This document shows positions 45,442-56,450 of a stretch of 64,000 nucleotides of DNA, one piece after another; position 1 is the first letter of the stretch, and each line of letters opens with the position of its first letter. A program made the position numbers and the translations under genes. Under the pieces are notes generated by a model. The model saw only the letters and a program-made list of their open reading frames with translations, made no database searches and was not told the origin of the DNA. This DNA comes from Areca catechu (lineage: Eukaryota > Streptophyta > Magnoliopsida > Arecales > Arecaceae), in NCBI GenBank assembly GCA_021397845.1, contig CM038038.1, forward strand, positions 66,510,748 to 66,574,747, in the 5' to 3' direction.

Positions 45442-47196
45442 TGGTGCGGGCACCAGACTCAAAAGAAGACTTCAGGGCTCCATCTGGATCTCTGATTGAC
45501 CTTGCCCAAAGAATTAGGGTTTTCTGGTTTTGTAATAAGGGTTGACTTAGTCAACTCAATTTTAGTCTTGAGTCTGTATTTCCCTGCAATTTAAATTTTG
45601 TTGAGTCATGTTGACTCAGTACAAGTCCTAGTAGTGGTCTAGGTCTTCTCCAGGTTGGTGCCACTTTTTTTTCAGTCAAGTCAAGGTCCAGGGTGCCACA
45701 TTTTTTCTCCCAGGCCCAAGCAAGTGGGCGCCACACTCCCAGCCACACGCCAGAGTCCAGGAGGTGCCACATCTCTATCCAGTTTCTTTGGTCCCTACAC
45801 CACAAGAAGTAAGTTCTTTTTTTTTCTTGCACCACTTGGGAGAGAAATCTATCAAGATACCTCAATCCAAGGAGGAGCCAATTTCTTTTCAGATAAACCC
45901 AAGCTAGGATGGCAAGAATTTTTCTTGAAGAGAGGATCAAGGAGGTGCCCCATAATGTTCCATAAAAATCCAAGTTATAAAAGGGAAGAGAGCATGTCTT
46001 GGGGAGGAATTCAAGGAGGTTCCCAAAAGTTTCCAAAAGTACCAAAACCATGAAAGGAAGAAGCCTAAACTTGTGGAGCAAGACTAGGACGTGTCCAAAT
46101 GAGCCAAACCATGAAGAGAAAATCCTTGATTCATGGAGAGATATTAGGAGACACCCCCATAACCTGCCATTTGGAGCTGATTTTCAAGTTTTCTTGGAGT
46201 TTTTGGGCTGCCCACTCATGGAAGGAGTCTTGGGAAGAGAATTTGATGCCTAAAGTGTGGGTTAGTCCTATTAGTCCCACATGGGAAATGTATAAAAGTT
46301 TATTTCTTTGTTATGTCTATATATTCAACTCTATGTAACTCTTGAATTTAACTGATGAATGAATTCAATTTATGTGTGAGCAAACTTTGTGTTTCTCTCT
46401 TCCGCACTTGTATTCAGGTGTTGAGCTCCGTGAGTAAATCTGGGTTTCCCAGGAACCTTGAGGAGGTGTGAGATCTCCAACCCCAAAACCCTAGGTTAGC
46501 CACTTCCATTCCAAACCCTAGCCGCCCTTCATCCTCTTCATTCCACCAAACCCTAGCCTACCCCATCTCTCACGGCCCCTCTCTTCAAGTAGAGGCCGAC
46601 CACCAGCATCCAGGTCCAGTTCGGCTACTTCGAAGACAGAGCAAATCCCAGAGGAAGTCAGATAAGCATTCCAGGAGAATCAGGATTTCAGCAACATCAG
46701 CTTTCAAGTTCTTCTATCTGGTAAATCCTTCCTTGAGTATCTGGTTCCATAACTTGTTCTTCTTCTTTCCCAGATCTTGAGTTCAGAAGAAGCCAACTCT
46801 GCCAAAGGGCCAGTATTGGAGGATCCATTGCGAAGATATCTGAATCCGGGGATCCAATAATCTGCTCAAGAGAGTCCTTCCACTAAACTCTGTGAAGATC
46901 ACTGCCTGGTCTGTAACCCTTCTCTTCTCTTTACTTCTGTCCTGTTGAAAGTTCAGAGCGAAACCCTAGGTCTGGGAGTTTCTCAACCCCCAGCGATCCT
47001 TTACTTCTGAACTACTCTGATAACCTAGTTTCTTTAAATTGTGCTTTCAATTATTACATAGTTTCTTTCAATTTAGTTTAACTTTCCTTTGAGTCAAAGC
47101 CGACTTCTGAAAATATAAAAAAATAAAAAATAAAAAAAGAAAGAATTAGTCTTAATTTACTTCTGCATCGCATCATCTCTCTTTCGTTCTGCATCA
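45442..47196 (+). mobile_element. Solo LTR, TSD TTGGG
   Basis: This 1755-bp LTR starts TGGTGCGGGCACCAGACTCA and ends ...TTCGTTCTGCATCA. TTGGG flanks both sides (45437-45441 and 47197-47201). A TATA box (TATAAAAG) lies at 46291-46298. The start matches the CHR-A/CHR-B LTR family. It sits immediately upstream of the aORF start codon at 47203, so it separates that gene from its original 5' leader. Confidence 0.9.
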
Positions 47197-47202
47197 TTGG
47201 GG

Positions 47203-49673
47203 ATGTCTCGCTTTGGCCCGAGCGTCCACCCAACCACCAACCAGGGCGAGGCTAGTCCTTCTGAGCGGAGGCCAGCATCTCCTTCTTCTTCCGGTGAGGA
47301 GGAGGATGCAACTCATTTCGAGTTCAGTAGGAGGCGCCCTCCTGCTCCAGTACTCATCATGAAACCAGGATCTAGTCCTTCTCATTCTTCTTGTCCTCCT
47401 CCCTCTTTTGAACTTGTTCCTGAGTCTGTTCGGTCCACAGGTCTTGGCGGGATCACCTCAACGATCACCACCGAGGAACTGGGGACCATCTGGGATGTCT
47501 ATGGCATCCCGCACTCTGTCCGGCTTTTAATCCCTCGTCCGGGAGAACGTGTTACTTCTAGTGGCCCGGGGCATATTGCTTTTTATGCGGAGACCTTTTT
47601 TGGCGGTCTTCGCTTTCCCTTCCATCCGTTCTTCTTGTCAGTGCTGAATAATTATCGTTTGGTCCCTGCTCAGCTAGTACAAAATGCCATTAGGGTCATC
47701 TTTTCTTTTATTATGCTTTGCCACCTTCACGGGTTTGTTGCCCGGTTTTCTCTGTTCAGTGCTTTCTTTGCCCTGAAGCACCACCCGACCGAGGACGGGT
47801 GGCGATCCTTGTCTTCTCACCCAAAAGGCATTAGGTTTGAGCTCCCCTCTTCCATCAAGGGATGGAAGAGCAAGTTCTTTTTTGCCATGATTGAGGGGGT
47901 CGACTGGGTCTGGAGTGACCGGGACCAGTCCTCCAACCAAAACTCCACGGTTAATGCGGTTGACCGGGATGACTACGAGGAGCTCTGCACCGCCCAGATC
48001 TCTTCTCTCGAGATTCTGTTGTCAGAGCAAAATCTGAAGCTGGGGTCGACCCAACGAATGAGTTGGGTGAGTTCGACCCGAACTTTTCTTCTCTTTTTTT
48101 TTTCTTGTGCTCCTTACATTGCCTTCTATGGGCTCTAACTATTGTATGGCTTGTATGCAGGCATGATCTTCACAGAGAGTGACCTGCTGGCGATCACCTG
48201 GAAGAGGCCACCAACCGGGCTGGTCGAGGAGCCTCTATCGAGATGGGTCTAGGAAGAGAGTGTGTCTATGGCCGCTACCGCAATGGTGGCCGACCCGAGC
48301 CGAGAGGCGACTGAAGCTGCTCCTGTCGCGCCGGCTGGCCAGAATTCGGGGGCGACCGAAACTTCTCCTACACCAGTGGAAAGGGTGATGTCTGCGGCAC
48401 TGGGGCCAGTCCAACGAGTAGTCTGAAAGGTCCCAGAGCAGCACGGTCAATAGGGAATGACCTCCACCATGAAACCCGAGGTGGTTGTCTGAGCAAGGGC
48501 CACAGCTGCTGCTATTGCATTCCCTAGTCCCCCGAGCCTAGCTGTGATCGAGGTTGGGGCTGGGGAGGTCCGAGCTGGGGCCGAGCTCGTGACCGGGGTG
48601 CCACCCGTGAAGGTGCCAGGTCCTCAGCCTGCCCCTTGGGGCCTTGCTACTAATGGGGCAAGGGCATCTATCCCCGGAGAGAGCAGGAGGGAGGAGGCGC
48701 GGCGCTGACTTCTGTTCAAGCTGGGGCCGGAGAGCTCTTTTCTCCAGAGCCCCACACTGGCCGAGTGCATGATGAATTTTTCAATCCAGCTATGTGATCG
48801 ATAGGAGATGGCTGAACTGCGGCTGGGGGATGTGGTTAGCGCCATCTTTCCCCAGCTCTACTCGGTAAGTGGCTCCATTTCTCTTTTTCTCTTTTTTTTT
48901 TGCTAACCTTTTACATGGTGCAGATCGGTGCCGAGGCCCTCTTCATCAGGGACTGCTATCGAAATTGGCAGCGTAGTGAACAGCGATGGACAACTGAGAT
49001 CGAGGCATTGAAGGTCGGCCTGAAGGAGAGGACTGAGGTGAATGGAGTGCTCGAGCAAATGGTCAAGGACCTGGAGAAGCAGCTCGCCGACTCTGAGGGG
49101 CGAGCGAAGGAGCTCTGGGAGGGTCTTGACTGGGAGCAGAGCCGCTCGAGGAAGAGTGCTGAGGAGCTCGCCCTTGCTGAGAAGAGGCTGAAGTGGTATG
49201 ATGCCAAGGCTGTTCGGCACAAGGAGGCCGCTCAGTCTGCTCAGGCCGAGCTAGTGACGGAGAAGGAGCGGTTGGCCGTGGTTGAGAGGGTGGTAGAGGA
49301 GTCTCCCAGGTCGGTGGAGATGGCTAGAGGAGAAGCCATCGAGGCGAGGAGGGATGCTGAAGAGGCTGTGGCCAGGTACAGAGCCTTAGAGGAGTTCATC
49401 GCCGAGATTCATCAAACGGTGTTGGACTCCTTCTTCAAAGGTTTCATGTACCTGCACGATCGAATTGAGGGATTCATCCTTGATGAGGGCCGCAGCCGTC
49501 TCAGTTACCCTCATGCCTCGGACATGGAGTCGGGCATTGAGGAAGTTGTTACCTCCGGACCTTCCCCAACATTCGAGGTTGAGATTGGGCCACCCGAGGC
49601 CAGAGCCATTCAGCCAGAGGTTCCCGGAAATGGGACCTCAAATTCTCACGGCCCAGCCGGGGGTGCCAGCTAG
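47203..49673 (+). pseudogene. TAT-2 aORF: PF04195-type domain plus coiled coil, three exons
   Basis: ATG at 47203 (M-S-R-F-G-P-S) opens exon 1. After a Ser/Pro-rich lead it has the PF04195 'gypsy type transposon' domain: F-G-G-L-R-F-P-F-H-P-F-F, Q-L-V-Q-N-A-I-R, F-S-L-F-x-A-F-F, and G-W-K-S-K-F-F-F-A. The donor GTGAGT is at about 48067 and the acceptor TGTATGCAG at about 48162. Exon 2 (Ala/Pro/Val-rich) runs to GTAAGT near 48865 and contains at least six stops. The acceptor GGTGCAG ends near 48923. Exon 3 (to 49673) is open, a roughly 150-residue coiled coil followed by F-F-K-G-F-M and an acidic tail. The protein's role is unknown. The segment 49674-49955 is its 3' flank, with no gene. Confidence 0.8.
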
Positions 49674-49955
49674 AGTGGAGTAACTTTCCTCTTTATTTTC
49701 CTTTTTTGTTCTTGGTCTGGGTCACCTGGCATGTCGGGGACCCGAAGATGTTTGTAACTAACTTTTGTGAATGAAATGAGAATTTTCCTGCTACCTGTTC
49801 TCGAGCACTGCCAGACTTTTTCCCTTAACCTCTTTCTTTCCGTCTCCTCTCTTCTTCTTCTTCTTTTTTTTTTAAGAGATGAGTGGCAAGACCAGAGAGG
49901 AGGGTTCCACCTTGTTTGGGATTTGGTCACCAAGCTTCAGTGTCGGTAAGTTGGG

Positions 49956-51760
49956 TGATAACTACATTAAGCATAAATATAAAAGTATTAATTTAATATT
50001 AAAATATCATTATTCTTCCAAAATTAATATTTTTATATGTAATTTATAGGAAAGAATATCACCAACATGGAGAGCCTGATTTTAGAAGTCCAATGGTGCG
50101 AACGGTACTCGAATCGGACTCAAAACAGGCCCAAAATGAATTTTTGAAGAAATTACTAAGAACTTGCACAAAATTTAAAGCAGCCGGTCCATAGTGGATC
50201 GGCCACTCGGTCCATTTTCTAGCCCGTGGGCCACGATCTGCCATTGACTCGATCCACGGAAGCAGAACCATGGACCGCCAAGCCCCAGTCACGCTGAAAC
50301 TCGCCGGAGAGCCTCCCCCACCGCCGGGGAGGTCGCCGGCATGCTCACCGCCGGCCGGAGAAGCCCCGGTGGTCGGAAAAATGCCTCCGAAGTGGGCTGT
50401 TCAACATGATTTTCTCCTTTTAGCCGAATGTCACCAAAACCACCACCCCATGCCGCTGGACCGCCATACCCATTCCACCGCCGGTTGAAGATGATGGTGG
50501 AGTGCTCTTCTTCGCCGCTGGGAGGGTCTTCACGATAAATTGCAGCCATTGATGGTTCTTTCGGTCTGATGAATCACTTGTGGACCAAACATGTGTTGGA
50601 CCGGGTTGGACTGGACCGGGGAGAAGGATCGAGAGCCTCACCAGATGAGCTGGAGATCGATGGGAGCAGCTTCGTTGCAACCATGGAGCGGCTTCGTTGC
50701 AACCGTGGAGCGGTGTTCGTTGCTCTGTTGAGTTGGTTGAAACAGTAGAGCGGGTTGGTTCAATGATGGGAGCGGCTTCGTTGAGACCAGAGGAGTGGGG
50801 AGAGCCTATAAAAGGGTTCCAGGGGAGCCAGATTCGGGCATTAACGGATTCGAGCATTCGGCCAGTTCTTCTCTTCTTCCCCAATTCTTCTCTGTTTCTT
50901 CTCCATTCTACACCACAGAGAGCTCTGTCTTCTCCATTCCACACCACAGAATGCTTCTCTCTCCACTGTCCCATCTTAGTTGTAGCGGTCGACCCCATCC
51001 CAGAGTAAAGTCCATCTCTCAGTTCTCCCAAGCTCCCAGATCACTCACAGTCCAGCCACAGACCGGATCCATCTGTTCTTTCCCGTAGTTCCTTTAGTTC
51101 TATCCTATTCCAATTATCCCGACCTTATTCCCACCATTCCAACACTATTCTAACCTTATCCCAATTCTATTCCAGCAGTCCTACTCTTCACCGGTCAGTG
51201 CCATCTTCAACTTTTAAGCATGCAAAAGTCACCGGAGGCTAGAGCTTCACTTGGAAAAAGAGGGTTTTCATTTTTGGTTGTATTACTTTGATGTACTCCC
51301 TCTTACATGAAATAAAGATATCCTTTGATTAATTAATGTTGTTTTGTTTTTGTTTTTGTTTTTGAATCAGATGCGTTGCTAGGGCAAAGCTTTGAAGGTA
51401 AGTCAAGTGAAATTAATCCTGACTGATCTATTCTCAAGTGGGTACGGGCTGTACTCTCATGAGATAGATCATATCTAGGTTATTTCACTAGCATTTAGCC
51501 CAATCGATTCCCAAAAAGGGACGAGCCGTGATTCACGGATACGGGTCGTGCTCTCACTCGGATAGATCATTTCTTGAATTACCTTTATTGCTAATTACTT
51601 ATTAATCTCATTTTTAGTTTTAAGATTTCAATTTCTATTACACATTTATTATTTTCAAAGTAATCAAGAAAGTTCCTATGGATTCGACCCTTGCTCCTAC
51701 TATCCTATTCTAGAATAGTAATTTTAAGGTAATTAAATCGATGCGTTGCGACGTGTATCA
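49956..51760 (+). repeat. 5' LTR of the Athila element
   Basis: Starts TGATAACTACATTAAGCATA and ends GTGTATCA. The TATA box TATAAAAG is at 50807-50814 and an AATAAA signal near 51311. Open frames such as 50420-51031 (minus) recur in the 3' LTR and are not genes. Confidence 0.93.
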
Positions 51761-51766
51761 GATTTT

Positions 51767-51783
51767 TGGCGCCATTGCCAGGG
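51767..51783 (+). promoter_or_regulatory. Athila primer binding site (tRNA-Asp type)
   Basis: TGGCGCCATTGCCAGGG matches the complement of the plant tRNA-Asp 3' end at 15 of 17 positions. Both mismatches are G-to-A. Confidence 0.8.
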
Positions 51784-52562
51784 TCTTTTGGCATTATTTT
51801 GAAAATTTCAAAAATTTTAAAAAAAATTTCAAATTTCAAAAATTCAAAAAAAATTCAAATTTCAAAAATTCAAAAAAATTTCAAATTTCAAAAAAATTCA
51901 ATTTTTTTTCAAATTTTGTTTTGTTATATTTGATCTCCTTTTTAGAATTACTTAGGTAAACTTACTTTCTTGCAAAATTAAAAAAAAAATTCATAATTCA
52001 TTAGGGAATTAGATACTTAACCATCAAAATTAAAAAAAAAATTAATTAGCTTGGTTTAATTTTGTTTGATAATTTCAAGATATGGACACCTTGCTTATTG
52101 TATCCATTTCATTTCTCCATAATTCATCTTAAGGGCACTTACCTTATTAATCAGATAAGGTGGGGATTTCATTACCCTTCCTTGGCCCAAAAATCATTTC
52201 CCATCATTTGCATTCACCTAAGCCTCTAGCCCTAAAATCAATTAGATGCCAGCCCTAAAGAATTCGAGCTCAATAGGACAAGGGAATCCTAGAGTTATAC
52301 CGGGTTTAGGTCAGTTAACTACTTGGTGTCTAAGGAAAGTGGTTCAGGGACAAGAGCCCGAAGGGAGGTGCTTTGGTTCCGCTTACCTGGCCAATTTTTA
52401 ATTGGTGTCTAAGGCAAGCGATAAGGGAACCTTCACCAACCTTGCACATACCTGGCCAAGTTAGTTGGGTGATTTTAGACTTGGAGTGCTCAAAGGTGAC
52501 CTTGGAACAGTTAGGAGATGTCTAGGTCTAAGCTAACCCGAGGATAGAGTTGTGTAAATTGG
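51784..52562 (+). other. Athila leader, low-complexity and non-coding
   Basis: Positions 51796-51912 are a simple array of TTCAAAAATTCAAAAAAATT-like units. Two similar stretches with ACCTGGCCAA and TTGGTGTCTAAGG occur near 52320 and 52390. No gene. Confidence 0.75.
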
Positions 52563-54475
52563 TTGTTTAAATTGTTTGAAAAAAAGAAAAAAAGAATTTC
52601 ATCTAGTTTTAGGATTCTCTTAGGAGTCTTTCCTTTAGACCTTTTCTCATTTATGCATAAAAAAAAATCTTATAAAAATTCTGAACTGCTGTTGTTTGCT
52701 CTAGAATATCATTGTAGGGTGTATGTTAGGTCGTCGGTCACTAGGACCGGAATTTGTACCCCTAGCATAGAAATTGACAGAACTTGTAGAGCAAACAAAC
52801 CAGGTACTATGGACCCCAACCATGAAATTGATCCTCCATGTCAATTGAGGGAGTACTTCACTCCTTCAAAGTATACCTATTCACCTTGTATCCAGGTACC
52901 TCCAGTTGAGGCTATCCAGTATGAAATTAAGTCTAGCATAATCCAGATGTTACCATCTTTCTATGGACTTACAAATGAAGACCCATACAAACATTTAGAT
53001 GAGTTCCTGGGAATATGTTCAACTGTCAAAATCCAACATTTCTCTAATGATGCTCTTAGGCTTAAGTTGTTCTGTTTTTTCCTAAAAGATAGAGCAAAGT
53101 ATTGGTTGAATTCCCTAGACACTATAATAATTTCAACTTGGGATCAACTTCAGAGGGAATTTTTTAAGTACTTTCCAATCAAAAAAACAAATCAAATTAG
53201 AAAAGCCATAACCAGTTTTTCCTAGTTAGACGGAGAGATGTTTCATGAAACATGGGAGAGATTAAAGGATTTGATTAGAAAATGTCCCCATCATGCCATA
53301 CCAAAATGGAAATTGGTTCAATATTTTTATGATGGTCTGTCTGAAAGATACCGGCAAATGGTAGATGCTTCATGTGGAGGAACATTTATGCTTAAAAATA
53401 AACATGAAGCTTGGTAGCTGTTTGAAACCCTTAGTGAAAATTCATTGCATCACATGTCTGCTGCCCGTAGAGATCCTCCCTTAGGACCCAAGAGAGGGGG
53501 AATGTATGAATTAGTTCACTCTGTAGACATCTACAGCAAGGTAGAGTAGATGAATTGTCCCGAAAGCTTGATCGAATTCTACAAAGTGGAAATCTTTCCT
53601 CACCTCATCAAAACCTTCATCAAAACCATGATGTTTGCATCATTTGTTCAAGTCCTACACATTCGATAGGTGATTGTCTAGTGGCCTATCAATTTCCCGA
53701 GCTCATTCAGGAACAAGTCCATCAAGCACAAACCCGTATGGTTCCTAGATCAGGAAATGATCCATTTGCAAATACTTACAATCCTGGCCGACGAAACCAT
53801 CCAAATTTTTCTTGCAAACCCCAAGCTGCTAATAATCCAACACCAATTAGGACCAACTATCATGAGACCAACTTTTGAAACATGCCTTATTCCTAATACC
53901 CGAGTGCTCCATAACCTCCATCGAATAATCATGGTCCTACATTTGAAGAGAAGGTACTTCAAGCATTAAAAGGGCTAGAAATGAATACCCAACTGCTTCA
54001 CTCCCATACGCAATCCATTGCAAAGCTAGAAACCCAGATAGGTCAGCTAGCTACATCTTTCAATAAAAGAGAGTAGGGTAAGTTGCCTAGTCAGCCCATC
54101 AATAACCCAAAAGGACATTACATGGCTGAAAGTTCCACCAAACCTAAAACATTCCCATAACAAGCTAAATCAATCACAACTTTAAGAAGTGGGAAAATAG
54201 TGAATCCGCCTGACCTGACCCAAAAATTTGAGTTGGCTAAGCCAGAAGATGAAAAAAATGAAGAGCAAAAGGAACCTATTAGCCAAGCACCAACACCTAG
54301 GGCTCGATTTCCTAAAGCCTTAGAATCACCTGTATTTTTGGATAAGAAGAGCCTAAAAATGAATGAAATGCTTGAGCTGTTGAAACAAGTCCATATAAAC
54401 CTACCTCTTCTTGATGCCATCAAACAAGTGCCGGCTTATGCCAAATTCCTTGAGGATCTGTGCACACAGAAATGA
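52563..54475 (+). pseudogene. Athila gag
   Basis: The likely start is the ATG at 52809 (M-D-P-N-H-E-I-D-P-P), although the frame is open from 52563. The gag core has S-F-Y-G-L-x-x-E-D-P-Y-K-H-L-D-E-F, L-F-x-F-x-L-K-D-R-A-K-Y-W-L-N-S-L and W-D-Q-L-x-x-E-F-F-K-Y-F-P. A TAG at 53223 interrupts it. The same frame then continues with E-M-F-H-E-T-W-E-R and D-G-L-S-E-R-Y-R. After further stops and a frame change, the zinc-knuckle-like C-x-x-C-x-S-x-x-H-S-I-G-D-C follows near 53630-53670. The Pro/Glu-rich 3' part (54200-54475) ends in V-P-A-Y-A-K-F-L-E-D-L-C. Confidence 0.9.
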
Positions 54476-54559
54476 AAATCTAAGGCACACATATCAAAAA
54501 AGATCCAGTTGACTGAGCAAGTAAGCTCAGTTTTTTAGCAAATTGTCCCACCCAAATTA

Positions 54560-55003
54560 AAAGACCCCGGTACCCCAACTATTTCCTGTGTCATAGAGGA
54601 CCTCACAATCAAGAAAGCTTTATTAGATTTGGGTGCGAGTGTGAACCTTCTCCCGGGCTCAATGTATGATTTATTTGGATTTGGGGAACTAAAACGCACA
54701 TCGGTAACATTGCAGTTAGCAGATCGATCAATTAAGGAACCTCGTAGATTATTAGAAGATGTGTTGGTGAAAGTTGATGAGTTTTACTTTCCTGTTGACT
54801 TTCTTGTCCTGGATATGAAGTCTAGCGGTAATCCTAGGCAAATACCCATTATTCTTGGAAGACCTTTTCTAGCTACCACTAATGCCTGTATAAACTTTAG
54901 GACAGGGGTTATGGATGTATCCTTTGGAAATAAAAAGATGAGATTGAAATTTTTTAACGCATCCCAAGGACCACCTGTATTTGATGAAGTGAACATGCTT
55001 TAG
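54560..55003 (+). pseudogene. Athila aspartic protease
   Basis: Before 54629 the frame reads C-V-I-E-D-L-T-I-K-K-A-L-L-D-L-G-A-S-V-N-L-L-P, the Athila protease active-site region (D-L-G-A-S). Downstream are T-L-Q-L-A-D-R-S, P-V-D-F-L-V-L-D-M and P-I-I-L-G-R-P-F-L-A-T. A TAG ends it at 55003. Active-site residues look intact. Confidence 0.9.
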
Positions 55004-55188
55004 AAAGTTATAGACAAGAAACTCCCCATTTTACTTGAGTCGGACCCTCTGCAAGCATGTTTGACACATGATGGAACAAATGAGTTTGATGTTGATGAGT
55101 GAGTGCTTTGTTGGAGCCACCGAACTCTAACAATATTCCTCCTTGGACTGTCAAATTTGAACCTTTACTGACTTAATCAACCCCTTTA

Positions 55189-56450
55189 GTGCCATCCTTA
55201 GAAACACCACCCATGCTAGAGTTGAAGCCTCTTCCTGAAAAGTTGAAATATTCTTTTCTTGGACCCAAGGATACTCTCCCAGTGATCATTGCATCCACTC
55301 TAATCCCAGATCAGGAAGAGAAATTGGTGGAAGTACTTATGGAACATAGAGAAGCAATAAGATGGGCAATAGCTGATCTTAAGGGAATTGACTCTTTTGT
55401 TTGCATGCATCATATTCACTATGAGCCTGAATCAAAACCACATAGGGACATGCAATGAAGGCTTAATCCGAACATGAAGGAAGTCATTAAGAAAGAAGTG
55501 GTAAAGTGGCTCGATGCTGGAATCATTTACCCAATCTCGGATAGCCAATGGGTCAGTCCAACTCAGGTAGTACCTAAGAAGTCAGGTATTACTGTTGTTG
55601 AGAATGAAAAGGGCAAGTCAATTCCTACTCGAATGATAACTAGTTGGAGAGTGTGTATAGACTATCGGAAACTGAATGCCATCACTAAAAAAGATCACTT
55701 TCCTTTGCCTTTCATTGATCAAATTTTAGAACGGCTAGCTGGGTAGAGTTTCTTCTATTTTCTAGATGGATATTCAGGATATAACCAAGTTTTAGTATTT
55801 CCTGCTGATCAAGAAAAGACCACCTTTACCTGCCCCTTTGGAACATTTGCCTTTAGACGCATGCCATTTGGTCTGTGCAATGCACTAGCCACTTTTCAAC
55901 GATGTATGCTTTCCATATTTTCTGATATGGTTGGTCAGTTTCTTAAGATATTTATGAATGACTTTTCGGTGTTTGGATCTTTATTTGATGATTGTCTCCA
56001 AAACTTGATTAAGGTTTTGAAATGATGTATAGAAATGAATCTAGTCTTAAGTTGGGAGAAGAGCCATTTTATGGTTTGTGAGGGAATCGTGCTCGGACAT
56101 ATTATTTTAGAGCGAGGGATTGAAGTTGACAAAGCTAAGGTAGAATTGATCTTGAAATTGCCTTCCCCGACCTCGGTTAAATAAGTACGATCTTTCCTTG
56201 GTCATGCTGGATTTTATAGACGTTTTATCAAGGATTTCAGCAAAATTTCGCGACCTTTGTGTAATCTGCTAATTAAAGACAATCCATTTGATTTTAATAA
56301 GGAATGTATTGCTGCTTATGACATTCTGAGAACTGCTTTGACCATTGCACCAGTTATCAAGCCTCCCGATTGGACCTTACCTTTGAAATCATGTGTGATG
56401 CCTCTGATTATGCTGTCAGGGCAGTTTTAGGATAGAAGTTTAATAGGGAA
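55189..56450 (+). pseudogene. Athila reverse transcriptase, catalytic Asp replaced
   Basis: Recognisable motifs are H-R-E-A-I-R-W-A-I-A-D-L-K-G-I, W-R-V-C-I-D-Y-R-K-L-N, K-D-H-F-P-L-P-F-I-D-Q, F-L-D-G-Y-S-G-Y-N-Q, R-M-P-F-G-L-C-N-A and S-F-L-G-H-A-G-F-Y-R-R-F. At the Y-x-D-D box (55951-55965) the codons give F-M-N-D-F, so the first catalytic Asp is Asn (GAT to AAT). Stops occur near 55456 (TGA), 55744 (TAG), 56022 (TGA) and 56182 (TAA). The first two domains are in one frame and a frame change lies in the RNase H linker. Confidence 0.92.

Noticed and set aside
45551..46253. Open frames of 80-176 codons as genes
   Set aside because: They lie in the solo LTR 45442-47196 and no motif is recognised.
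50289..51088. Several ORFs resembling a paralogous pair with 59317-60304
   Set aside because: The pair are the two LTRs of the Athila element.
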